DNA from: Riptortus pedestris
Lineage: Eukaryota; Arthropoda; Insecta; Hemiptera; Alydidae
Assembly: GCA_019009955.1 (NCBI GenBank)
Contig: CM032233.1
Location: 15,597,501-15,661,500 of the forward strand
Reading direction: 5' to 3'
DNA length: 64,000 nt
Part shown: positions 52,431 to 62,880 of the stretch, piece after piece
Numbering within the stretch: the stretch's first letter is position 1
Layout: every line of letters begins with the position of its first letter
The notes under the pieces: generated by a model
Told to the model about the DNA's origin: nothing
What the model saw: only the letters and a program-made list of their open reading frames with translations
Database searches by the model: none
Translations under genes and position numbers: made by a program

Positions 52431-54890
52431 CCCCTTAGATAAGGTTTCCGAAGCTCGTATCTTCAAAACTATAGTACATTTTGATCGAATTCGTGTTTCA
52501 TCCGATGCCCATCTAATCTACGAAAGAATTTCAATAGAACAGCTTGAACGAGGTTTCGGAAGCTCTTATCTTGAAAATTATATTACATTTAGATCGAGTA
52601 CTTCTTTTATCCGATGCGACTAATCTACAAAAGAATTTCAACAGATCAGCTTGGACTAGGTTCCGAAGCTCTTAGCTTCAAAATTATATTACATTTTGAT
52701 CGAGTTCTTGTTTTATCCGATGCAGAACTATTCTACAGAAAAATTTCATTAGAACAGGTTGGATAAGGTTTCCGAAGCTCTTAGCTTCAAAATTATATTA
52801 CATTTTGATCGAGTTCTTGTTTTATCCGATGCAGAACTATTCTACAGAAAAATTTCATTAGAACAGATTGGATAAGGTTTCCGAAGCTCTTAGCTTCAAA
52901 ATTATATCACATTTTGATCGAGTTCTCATTAGAACAGATTGGATAAGGTTTCCGAAGCTCTTAGCTTCAAAATTATATTACATTTTGATCGAGTTCTTGT
53001 TTTATCCGAAGCAACTAAATTGCAAAAGAATTTCATTAGAACAGATTGGATAAGGTTTCCGTTTTCGTTTTATCCGATGCCCAACCTTATATAAGCTTTC
53101 CGAAGCTCTTAGCTTCAAAATTATATTTCATTTTGATCGAGTTCTTGTTTTATCCCATACAGAACTATTCTATAGAAGAATTTCATTAGAACAGCTTGGG
53201 TAAGGTTTCCGAAGCTCTTAACTTCAAATTTATATTACATTTAGATCATAGTACTTGTTTTATCCGCTGCCGATCTAATATACAAAAGAACTTCAGTAGA
53301 ACAGTTTGGACGGGGTCTCCGAAGCTCTTATCTTCAGAATTATATTACATTTTGATCGAGTATTTGTTTTATCCGATTTGACTAATATACAAAATAATTT
53401 CAACAGATCAGCTGGGACAAGGTTCCTAAGCTCTGATCTTCAAAATTATATTTCAATTTGATCGAGTTCTTGCTTTATCCCATACAGAACTATTCTATAG
53501 AAGAATTTCATTAGAACAGCTTGGGTAAGGTTTCCGAAGCTATTAGCTTCAAATTTATATTACATTTAGATCATAGTACTTGTTTTATCCGCTGCCCATC
53601 TAATATACAAAAGAACTTCAATAGAACAGTTTGGACGGGGTCTCCGAAGCTCTTATCTTCAGAATTATATTACATTTTGATCGAGTATCCGATTCGACTA
53701 ATCTATAAAAGAATTTCAACAGATCAGCTTGGACAAGGTTCCTATGCTCTGATCTTCATAATTATATTACAATTTGATCGAGTTCTTGTTTTATGCCATG
53801 CGCCATTACTCTACAGGGGCTCAGGTTGGCCGTGTGAGTTAAGGCGTTCGCGTGAGACCTAGATCGCGGTTAGACCTAGAGTTCGATTTATCCGCCTGGG
53901 ATTAATTTAAATGAACTCCTTAGGCCCACCACCTAGAAAGGGGTGGTAACCTGTAGTTAATCCGTCCCAATTAGCCATAGTTGCATAAAGTGGACGTAAG
54001 TAATAATAAACAAAAAACTCTTCTACAAAAGAACTTTAATAGAACAGCTTGGATAAGGTTTTTGAAGCTCTTATCTTCAAAATTATACTTCATTTTGATC
54101 GAGTGCATGTTTTATCCGATGCCCAACTAATCTGCAAAAGAATTTTAATAGAACAGCTTGGATAAGGTTTCTGAAGCTCTTATCTTCAAAATTATACTTC
54201 ATTTTGATCGAGTGCATGTTTTATCCGATGCCCAACTAATCTGCTAAAGAATTTTAATAGAACAGCTTGGATAAGGTTTTTGAAGCTCTTATCTTCAAAA
54301 TTATACTTCATTTTGATCGAGTGCATGTTTTATCCGATGCCCAACTAATCTGCAAAAGAATTTTAATAGAACAGCTTGGATAAGGTTTTTGAAGCTCTTA
54401 TCTTCAAAATTATACTTCATTTTGATCGAGTGCATGTTTTATCCGATGTCAAACTAATCTGCAAAAGAATTTTAATGGAAGAGCTTGGATAAGGTTTTTG
54501 AAGCTCTTATCTTCAAAATTATACTTCATTTTGATCGAGTGCATGTTTTATCCGATGTCAAACTAATCTGCAAAAGAATTTTAATGGAAGAGCTTGGATA
54601 AGGTTTTTGAAGCTCTTATCTTCAAAATTATACTTCATTTTGATCGTGTGCATGTTTTATCCGATGCCCAACTAATCTGCAAAAGAATTTTAATGGAACA
54701 GCTTGGACAAGGCTTCCAAAGCTATTATCTTCAAAATTATAATATAGTTTGATCGAGTACTTGTTTCATCCGATGCAGAACTAGTCTACAAAAGAATTAC
54801 AACAGAACAGCTTGGATAAGGTTTCCGAAGCTCTTATCTTGAAAATTTTGATCTAGTGTTTGTTTTATCCGCTGCCCAACTAATAACTAG
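52431..54890 (+). repeat. 109-bp satellite array, about 2.4 kb
   Basis: The unit phrase GGATAAGGTTTCCGAAGCTC recurs. In the right half the starts are 54051, 54160, 54269, 54378, 54487 and 54596, exactly 109 bp apart. The left half (from 52441) is more divergent, with near-109 spacing and some shortened units (for example about 71 bp at 52874-52945). Each unit has the inverted repeat GAAGCTCTTAGCTTC and ATTTTGATCGAG. Several 60-110-codon frames (52426-53862) are just the satellite read through. Confidence 0.95.
53816..54014 (+). mobile_element. SINE1, longest copy, with tRNA-like head, inside the satellite
   Basis: The A-box region GTTGGCCGTGTGAGTTAAGG (about 53825-53844) and B box GAGTTCGATTTAT (53879-53891) resemble a class II (Leu/Ser-type) tRNA. 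The body follows (CCGCCTGGGATTAATTTAAA, AAAGGGGTGGTAACCTGTAG, CATAAAGTGGACGTAAGTAA), with a (TAA)n tail. The satellite resumes with CTTCTACAAAAGAAC; an imperfect duplication around ACTCTACA is suggested. Confidence 0.85.
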
Positions 54891-55765
54891 ATCATAAAAC
54901 TGAGGTCTGTTCAAAAGATTATATATATACGGCTTTCACTAAAACCCCACTTCTACTTATGTCATATTATCAATACGCTGTTATATCATGAACCACTTCA
55001 TTCCATGGTGAAACACCAAATATGGGTTACATGCAAATACGTTATGTGATGTCATCAATTAAGATTATTCGAAAAAAATAAAGAAAATTCGAAATATCTC
55101 CCTTACTATACATCGGATCGAAAAAGAGTATAAAATTAATCTTATTGCAAATTTATTATAAATGTTGTTATATAATTTTTTCCTTTATCTTGTATAATAA
55201 CCGAGATTTTTACATTTGTCAGTTTTCAGCCTTCAGCAAACCCCCACTTCTACTCGTGTTACATAAACAATACTCGGTTATTTAACAAACCACATTATTC
55301 GAAGCTTAAATACCAAATATTGTTTTCAAGAGACCTTTATTATACATGCAAATATATTTTTGAGACCCCCCCCCCCTCCCCTGCCATAAGTTTTTGGAGA
55401 ACTTAAATTTGATTGATTGAGATAAAAATGATTCTGATTCATTATAAATTACAGCACTAGATATACTAAACAGTTTTCAATCAAATTAATATGTTATATT
55501 TCAGTAATTGTTGTTCCTTCCGGTGAGAAGTTGGCAGAACTGTTCGATTACATTTCAGACGCTTCCCGTCGGGAGGTTTCTTATTTTCGTTTGTATTTAT
55601 TCACTTAATATTCAAGGTGGTGTTGTGTTACCTGTATGTATATTTATCTGTTGTTAAACTTTACGAGAGAAATAGAGAACGAGATCACAAATGTGATATA
55701 CCGGCATGCGGGAAACTTGCTTAGTTTACGCAGCACATGCGTGGCAGACTATTTTCGTTTAGGCA
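54891..55765 (-). mobile_element. F1 long-form remnant
   Basis: GAGGTCTGTTCAAAAGATTA, then the middle blocks in minus orientation (two overlapping pieces), GTTGTGTTACCTGTATGTAT, and an A end variant (ACGCAGCACATGCGTGGCAG) at about 55750. The palindromic B end is missing. Confidence 0.65.
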
Positions 55766-55768
55766 AGA

Positions 55769-56900
55769 CTAGCTAAGGTAACCCGGCTTCGCTCCGGAAG
55801 TCATTTCAGGCGGTAAGATTCCATTTTGTTTTTGGCAATGCTTCTACGTGTACAACTGCTCTTTCCATCTGGGCTCATTTTTTCCCATAAGGGTCCGTTG
55901 GGCGATCTATAGAAAAAAAATTTTAGATTTTAAGAATAAATGAAAATAAGTCTCTAATCATTCCCTCTCCGCTGTTTGACACACCGTGAATAATTCAAAT
56001 CATAGTCATGGATAGCATTTATTATAATTAAACATCATCTATAATGTACGTTCTTTGTAATTACAATCTAGATAATATACCCGGCGATGCCCGGGAAATC
56101 ATCGTTGACTGACTAATAACTAACATTCCGAGTTTTGTTAAGTTTAGTTCAAACTTTAGTGCCCAACAAAATTGTTGACTCCCGCTATAATTTTAAGCGT
56201 ATAGTGCCTTTATACTTCTGTGTACGACGATAGTGTATATAACAAAAGTTTCTCTAAATAACAAAATAAACAACTTTTGTTATGTGCATATTTGCCGAAA
56301 CCCCAATTGGGAACGAAATATCACTATACTTAATTTCAGGCGTCCCTTATAACCCCCACTCCTGCCCGTCCCTAGAAATGTTAGTATGGCTTATTATAAG
56401 GGAGGCGTTAGTGCTAATTCACATACCGAGTTTGGTTTAGTTCGGTTGAGTTTTTTGTGCCAAATAAAATTGTTGACTTCCGCAGTAGTTATTAACGTAT
56501 AACTCATTTATACTTAGGTATACGTCAAAAGTGTGTATAACAAAAGTTACTCTAAATAACAAAAGAAACAACTTTTGTTATGTTCATATTTGCCGAGAAA
56601 CCAATAGGAAACAAAATATCGCTATTTTTAATTTCAGGCGTCCCTTGTAACCCCCACTCCTGTTCGTCTCAGAGAATATTGATATAGCCTAAAGTCTAAG
56701 TTGGGTTAGTATTGATATACATACCAAGTTTCATAAAATTCGGTTCTGCCGCTATGCGTGAAAAGGTAACAAACAAACACACACGAAAGAAAAAAAACAG
56801 TTATGGTGTCTATGACATGTGAAACGAAAATTTATCGTGAGAATTCGCGAAAACAATCAATGTACAGACAAAGGTTACAATTTTATATATATAAATATAG
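55769..56900 (-). mobile_element. F2 Helitron-like element, inverted
   Basis: CTAG at 55769-55772, then AACCCGGCTTCGCTCCGG. A second hairpin-like motif CCCGGCGATGCCCGGG at about 56082. Two internal repeat units (ACTTTTGTTATGTGCATATT at about 56273, TTGTTATGTTCATATT at about 56575). 5' side GCTATGCGTGAAAAGGTAAC and TTACAATTTTATATATATAA at about 56878-56895. Confidence 0.8.
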
Positions 56901-57660
56901 ATTTTAAGAGTGGAAGTTGATAACGGGTCTTAAGGAGTACTGCTAGCTTGGCATTTAAATATTAGGCGGTCATTAGGGGGGGGGGGGGTATAAGAGGGAA
57001 GGTAGTTAGCTATCTGGTGAGGAAGGGTACTTGCCGAAAGTGTGTGCTATCGGAAGCTGGTAGGAGTTTCGTGGGAACCAGGGGGATGCGGGCAGCTCCC
57101 TTCCTTCCGCCTCCTAGACCCACCCCCGCAATACACCTCAACACTCTCTCGTTCTTATTAGCACATTTCCCTTGAGACAAATCAGCTATTGAGCTCGTAC
57201 TCATGACGCGATTTTCGAAATTTTTCTTCTATTGTCCACCGATCCCACCTAAGAGATGACGAAAATGAGTTCCGTTCAAAACTGTGTGTACATATATATA
57301 GCGTCGCTCGGGAAATCATTAGAGCCTTAATATTATAGCAGGGCTTCAATGCATACATTACTACCCTCTGGGCGTATTATTTTTTCATAAGGGCCAGGTT
57401 AATGTAGGGGACTTATAGAATAGAAATTTTACTTATAGAATAAATGAAAATGAGGTCCCAATCAATCCCTCTCTACTGTTTGACACACCGTCAATAATTC
57501 AAATCATAATCATGGATAACACTTACTGTAATTAAACAGTATCTATAATGCACAAATTTTCTGTCAAACCCACTCCGAGCACACATAGTTTATAAATAGT
57601 CGGTTGTAAGTAGAAAGAAATTCCAAAATTGCCAACATTTAACGGGAAATAAGTTAGCAC
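56901..57660. other. F1 B-end remnant and F2-like stretch
   Basis: 56901-57155 has a G run (about 56978-56987) and no recognised gene. 57157-57290: an F1 B-end block (GCACATTTCCCTTGAGACAA, GATGACGAAAATGAG). 57298-57660: F2-like (GCGTCGCTCGGGAAATCATT, ATGAAAATGAGGTCCCAATC) without termini. Confidence 0.5.
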
Positions 57661-57662
57661 AA

Positions 57663-57727
<65 letters not shown>

Positions 57728-58056
57728 GCTGATGTTTTCGACCAGGTTGTATTTATATGTGGTCTATAAATATATTTATTTCATATATTTAAATATATAT
57801 TTATTTATATGTAGTCTATAAATATATTTAGTCTTGGTAAGTAATAATAAGGAAAAAACAACACCTTTTTATAACAATGTATAACACCAATGTGCAATAT
57901 TATAATGTAGTACAATGTGCAATATATTGTACAGCGGCGGAAGTACATGTAATTTTTACAGCCCTGAGGAAGGGACAATAAAAATTCTCGAAATAGTGGC
58001 CTAAACGAAGATTCATTTCACCAACATTGACCAAAGCTCCGAAAAGAACAACACAC

Positions 58057-58111
<55 letters not shown>
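57661..58111. repeat. (TA)n, degenerate F3, (TA)n
   Basis: (TA)n at 57666-57723. AATATATTTA repeats and AACAACACC lie near 57860. An F3 arm (CAGCCCTGAGGAAGGGACAA, ATTTCACCAACATTGACC) ends in ACAACACACCAC at about 58055. (TA)n at 58060-58111. Confidence 0.65.
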
Positions 58112-58115
<4 letters not shown>

Positions 58116-58680
58116 CTGTTACCACTCTAGCGATCGCAATTATTGTTAAACGTTACCAAACTCGATATTTAGTCGTTTTATGTAAAAAGAAAGATCAAGT
58201 TCGTTAACGACTGAAATCGGACCAGGAGGAGGGGGGGGGGTTCAGAGGGGGAGAATTTTGAATACTCTAAATAACTCCGTTACTATGCATCGGGTAGAAA
58301 AAATGTATAGAATTAACCTTATAGCAAATTAAATGTACTATAAATATTGTTATATACATTTGTTCCGTATCTTGAATATTAACCGAGAAATTTGTATTTT
58401 TCAGTTTTCAGCCTTCAGCAAACCCCCACTTCTACTCACGTAACATAAACAATACTCGGTTATGTAATAAACCACATTACTTGAATACCAAATATTGTTT
58501 TCAAGAGACATTTATTATACGAGATACATTCAAATATGTTCTGGTTACCCCTGCCCTTTTTAAGTTTTTGACTACTTAAATTTGATTGATTGAGATAGAA
58601 ATTATTCCGATTCATTATAAATTACAGTGCTAGATATAGTGAATAGTTATCAATCAAATTATTATATATTATTGTTAAAC
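58112..58680 (-). mobile_element. F1 long-form fragment after a (TA)n tract
   Basis: GTTACCACTCTAGCGATCGC, then the middle blocks in the same order as 45143-45700, to ATTACAGTGCTAGATATAGT. It then jumps (about 58668) to ATTGTTAAACTTCACGAGGG without the final A end. Confidence 0.7.
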
Positions 58681-59400
58681 TTCACGAGGGAAATCAAGAT
58701 GGCTGAAAGCAAGAAAGTAGAAGTAACTCGCTTAATACTTGAGTTATGAATAAATGTATAGAACAACAATTGTAGAGCATTAATAGCTTAACAACATTGG
58801 TTCTTCAAAATTCTCCCCTAAAAACTCCCCTTATTCCACCCCAATTTCAGCCATAAGCTAATATGATGATCTTCAGAGTGTAATGACACAGTTAAATACC
58901 TAGTATCGTATAGAAGAAATAAATATTTTCAATTCATGTCCGCCAAATGTTAAATGATGGCGTCATCACACTACGTATTTGCATGTAACCCACACTGTAA
59001 ATATTCAATGACAACAATATTAGATATTTAAGCTTGCTATAAAGTGGTTCATGATATAACAGCTTTCCCTAACATGACATGAGCCGGAGTTTACTTAAGG
59101 GTGAATATTAAAAAAAAATGCAAATCTCTTCGTTACTAAAGATAGAGAATAAATGTATATAAAAATATGTATAGTACATTTTATTTGCAATAATATTGGT
59201 TCTATACAATTTTTCGATCCGAAGCTTAATAACAGAGATTTTAAGAGTTTTCGAAACTCCCCCTCTAAACCCCTCTCTCACTGGTCCGATTTCCGCCAAC
59301 TCGATCTTTAACTTTATATAAAACGTTTATATATCAACAACCAAACAAGAATAGCGACCACTAGGTCGTTAACAGACAAATGTATATACGTAGGAGGAAC

Positions 59401-59451
59401 AAATTGTTGGCTACGCTACCACTATAATAGTGGAAGCGTAGCCAACAATTT
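59401..59451. other. 51-nt near-perfect hairpin
   Basis: Left arm AAATTGTTGGCTACGCT and CCACTAT, right arm ATAGTGG and AGCGTAGCCAACAATTT. They pair over 25 bp with one mismatch and almost no loop. The pairing continues less well outward (CGTAGGAGGAAC versus TTTCATCCTAC). It matches no other family in the window. A small palindromic insert or a hairpin-RNA source is possible; nothing proves transcription. Confidence 0.75.
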
Positions 59452-59534
59452 TTTCATCCTACATACATTAGAAGTCACTTCCACCTGCCAGAATACCAAC
59501 TCAGAAATATATATACTATTGAACGAACCTCATT

Positions 59535-60154
59535 TAGCAGATTTCTATTAAGGGAAATCAGTTTTGTGTAAAATTAAAGATCATTCATAGCAAATCGGAC
59601 CAGCGGGAGGGGAAACATTTCGTAAATCCTTCATAATGCCGTTATCATCCGTGGGATCGAAAAATTGTATTAAACCAATCTTTATCTCACATGGCAAACC
59701 TAGAGTGGCGAGTTCGATTCTCGCCTGGGCAAAGGAAATTATTTAGTGACGAAATTCATTAAATAACATTCTAAAATCCCACCCTGGCTAGAAAAGGGTG
59801 GTAACCTGTAGATAACCCGTCCCAATTAGCCTTAGTTGCAAAAAGTGGACGTTAATAAATAATAATAATAATAAACCATTCTTATTGCAAATGTAATTTT
59901 CTATATTGCTGTTATCTACATTATTTCATTATCTTTAATATTAACCGAGATATTTGCATTTTTTTAATTTCGGGCCATCAGTAAACCCCCACTCTTACTC
60001 ATGCCATATCAAGAGCTGTTATATTATGAAGGACATTATTTGAAGCCTAAATAACTAATATTGTTCTCATCGAACTTTTACGTCATGAGATACAAGCAAA
60101 TACGTGACGCAAGTGGGAAATCTGCTCAGTTAACGCAGCCCCTGCGTGACGGAC
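59535..60154 (-). mobile_element. F1 element nested in an older F1; carries SINE1
   Basis: B end at 59535 (AGCAGATTTCTATTAAGGGA), internally deleted near the microsatellite (GGGAAATCAGTTTTGTGTAA). A SINE1 copy lies at 59683-59872. The A end (GCAGCCCCTGCGTGACGGAC) finishes at 60154. T runs flank it, and the outer copy reads through after removal. Confidence 0.8.
59683..59872 (+). mobile_element. SINE1 copy with tRNA T-arm and near-exact 11-bp duplication
   Basis: AAACCAATCTT (59672-59682) and AAACCATTCTT (59873-59883) flank it. The B box GAGTTCGATTCTC sits in a perfect hairpin (GGCGAG, 7-nt loop, CTCGCC). The A box is truncated. Body ATTATTTAGTGACGAAATTC, CTGGCTAGAAAAGGGTGG and CCCGTCCCAATTAGCC, tail AATAATAATAATA. 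Confidence 0.9.
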
Positions 60155-60262
60155 GTTTTCATCATCTGTGTAGAATCCTTGGACCTTTGAGGAAATTTTT
60201 CCAACAGCGCGTCATACGTTCGACCTAAATAGATGATTTCCCTTAGGGGAAATCTGCTAAAA

Positions 60263-60581
60263 GTGGCAACGCACTTCAATAAATTAAGTTGTCATTCGTT
60301 TATCGTGATTTAATGTATACTTGGCTGGGGGGTGGGAAAGGAGGGGAGGGGCGGCTGGTCTGGAGAGAGGGAGCGCTACTAATCTTAATATAAGCCCTCC
60401 CTCGTGCAATATCAACTGTTTGCTGAGATCAACTCATTAAATTCTCAACACACTCGTAGGTAGGATACTTTCTCACCCTCTCTCTCTTCCCCCAACACAC
60501 GCGCTCTCCCTCTCACACACAAATACCCTATCAGTCACTGCCATACTGTTTTGCTTCACTAACCTAAGTTACTTAAAAAAA
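60263..60581. other. Unassigned spacer
   Basis: G-rich (about 60325-60375) then C/T-rich (60470-60525) stretches, no gene or repeat recognised. Confidence 0.4.
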
Positions 60582-61369
60582 GTCCGTCACGCAGGGGCTG
60601 CGTAAACTAAACAGATTTCCCACGTGTAGTTTAGTAATAGATAAATCTACATACTGGTAACACAACACCACCGAGAATAAATACAAACGGTAATAAGAAA
60701 TGTTTCATCCAATTTCAATAACCTGCCGACAGGAAGCGTTAGGTTAGAAATATAAACAAAAGGGTCTGCCCGCCTCACACCGGAAAGAAAAACAATTACT
60801 GAAATATATCAGAATATAAAATATAAATTTTATTGAGAACTATTTACTATATCTAGTACTGTAATTAATAATAAGTCAGAATAATTGTTATCTCCATCAA
60901 TCAAATTTTAGTAGTCCAAAACCTTAAGACGGGGGGGGGGGTTACCAGGACATATTTGCATGTATCTCGTATAATAAAGGTCTCTTGAATAATATTTTTG
61001 GTATTTAAACTTCGAATAATGTGATTTATTATGTTGCAGAGTATTGTTAATGTAACATGAGTAGTAGTGGCGGTTTGCTGAAAACTGAAAAATGGTAATA
61101 TCTCGGTTAATATTCAAGATAGAGAATAATCGTATATAACGATATTTATAGTAAATTTAATTTGCAATAAAATTGATTATATATAATTTTTCGATCCGAT
61201 GCATAATAACGGAGATTTTTGGAATTTTCGTAATTCCGCCCGTTGAGCCCCCCCTCCCTCTGGTCCGATTTCTGCCATTAACGAACTTGATCTGTCTTTT
61301 TACATAAAACTGTTAAATATCGAGTTTCGTAACGATCAAACAAAAATTTCGACCGCTAGAGCGTTAACA

Positions 61370-61415
<46 letters not shown>

Positions 61416-61570
61416 ATATATATAGATATATATATACACACATATAATTTTGAACGGACCTCATTTTCGTCATCTCCTAGGTAGGATCGATGGACATTTG
61501 AAGAAATTTTTCGAAAATCGCGTCATGAGTACGAGCTCAATAGCTGATTTCCCTTGAGGGAAATCTGCTA
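60582..61570 (+). mobile_element. F1 element, long form, best complete copy (989 bp)
   Basis: A end GTCCGTCACGCAGGGGCTGC at 60582 (hairpin ACGCAG-GGG-CTGCGT), subterminal repeat AACAGATTTCCC, the body with CCGGAAAGAAAAACAATTAC, a G run, AAATGGTAATATCTCGG, GACCGCTAGAGCGTTAACAG, then (CA)n(TA)n at about 61373-61446, GAACGGACCTCATTTTCGTC and a B end finishing AAATCTGCT at 61570. A/T-rich flanks (left AAAAAA, right AAAAA). No ORF of substance (the minus 69-codon frame is repeat). Confidence 0.9.
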
Positions 61571-61796
61571 AAAATTCAATAGAAGCATTATTTGATCATT
61601 TGATAGTCTAAACGGACCTCATTTTCGTTATCACATAGATAGGACCGATGGAGATGGGATGAGATTTTTCGAAAATCGTGACAAGAGTACAACCTAAGCT
61701 GATGGTTCCCCATAAAGGAAATCTGGTAACCGAATTAGCGGTCTGTGGAGGAATAAACGGGGTCTACTATAATCGATATTTAAGCAGGTAGCTGTT
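61571..61796. other. Spacer with a decayed F1 B-end block
   Basis: ACGGACCTCATTTTCGTTAT, GATAGGACCGATGGAGAT and GTACAACCTAAGCTGATGGT are a B-end block without its palindrome (to about 61730). The remainder is short and unassigned. Confidence 0.55.
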
Positions 61797-62423
61797 AGCA
61801 GACTTCCCTTAAGGGAAATCAGCTATTGAGGTCGTACTCATGACGCGAGTTTTGAAACATTTCCTCAAATGTCCATTGATCCTACCCAGGAGATGACGAA
61901 AATGAGGTGCGTTCAGAATTTTATATATATATATTTGTCTGTTAACGCTCTAGCGTTCGCAATTATTGTTTGATCGTTACCAAACTTGATATTTAATCGT
62001 TTTATGTAAAAATAAAGATCAAGTTCGTTAATGGCTGAAATTGGACCAGTGGGAGGGGGGGTTTAGAGGGGGGGGTTTTAAAAATCCGAAATATCTCCGT
62101 TATTATGCGTCGGATCGAACAATTTTTATAGAATCTATCTTATTGAAAATTAAATTTACTATAAATATTGTTCAATAGATTTATTCTCTATCGTCAATAT
62201 TAACCGAGATATTTGCATTTATATTAAGTGTGAGTGGTCGACAGAAGTCGGCTATATGCAGGACTTCCCGCCGAAAGCTAGTTCGGCCGTTTCCGTAACT
62301 GTTCGTCACTCGTGAATTGGCTTAAAGATTCGTTATTACTACTGTTATTACTAAGCAGATTTCTCTATTGTAAAACATCACGTGGGAAATCTGCTTAGTT
62401 TACGTAGCCCCTGGGTGACGGAC
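61797..62423 (-). mobile_element. F1 element, short form, complete (627 bp)
   Basis: B end AGCAGACTTCCCTTAAGGGA at 61797, a short (TA)n at 61922-61934, the GTTAACGCTCTAGCGTTCGC block, and an A end (GTAGCCCCTGGGTGACGGAC) at 62423 with a hairpin mismatch. Followed by TTTTT. Confidence 0.85.
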
Positions 62424-62880
62424 TTTTTAAATTTTGAATGTTATATTTCTGAGAATTCTGCTTAAATGCTCTAAAAGGAGAAAAATCCGTAGCTGAAGGT
62501 CATTTGAAATTATTTTTGCTGTTACTAAAACTAATTGCTACCTTTGGTTGTACCGGTTTCCCTTCCTATTGCTAATTCCTGATGCGAGGCTGGGTCGTTG
62601 CTAATTACAGGCTCGCATCAACTCCTTCCTCCTTATTTATCCTGTTAAATGCTACCAGTCAAGCCTCCTGCCATTCAATATGTGGTTGGCCTCATGTCAA
62701 CAGACTTAAATGCCTTGGAATTTAGCACTAATCTCGAAGCCTAAATACACATAAAAGTCCATCACTCGGCGGTTGCGTAAATTACGAAGGTTTCCCACCC
62801 CCTGGATAACACACTGATGATCTCATCTCACCATGTATCACCTCCGTTACTATAAGTCGGATCGAAAAAATGTAGAGTCA
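62424..62880. other. Unassigned, with a decayed F1 A end
   Basis: 62424-62745 shows no recognisable gene. A weak A-end phrase (CCATCACTCGGCGGTTGCGT) lies at about 62758, followed by CACTGATGATCTCATCTC and GGATCGAAAAAATGTAG. Confidence 0.45.

Larger units (their letters stand above)
58681..60262 (+). mobile_element. F1 copy (outer) interrupted by a hairpin insert and by another F1
   Basis: Middle blocks from about 58700, CCGATTTCCGCC, CGACCACTAGGTCGTTAACA, then a hairpin segment at about 59388-59465 where the AT tract should be, TATTGAACGAACCTCATTT, then the younger F1 (59535-60154). It continues TTTTCATCATCTGTGTAG to a B end (GATTTCCCTTAGGGGAAATC, TGCT to 60262). The A end on the left is lost. 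Confidence 0.7.

Noticed and set aside
52426..53862. Several 60-113-codon frames with shared peptide ISLEQ/KRISTDQLG-like endings
   Set aside because: They are the 109-bp satellite read in frame (109 is not a multiple of 3); the frames break at each unit shift.
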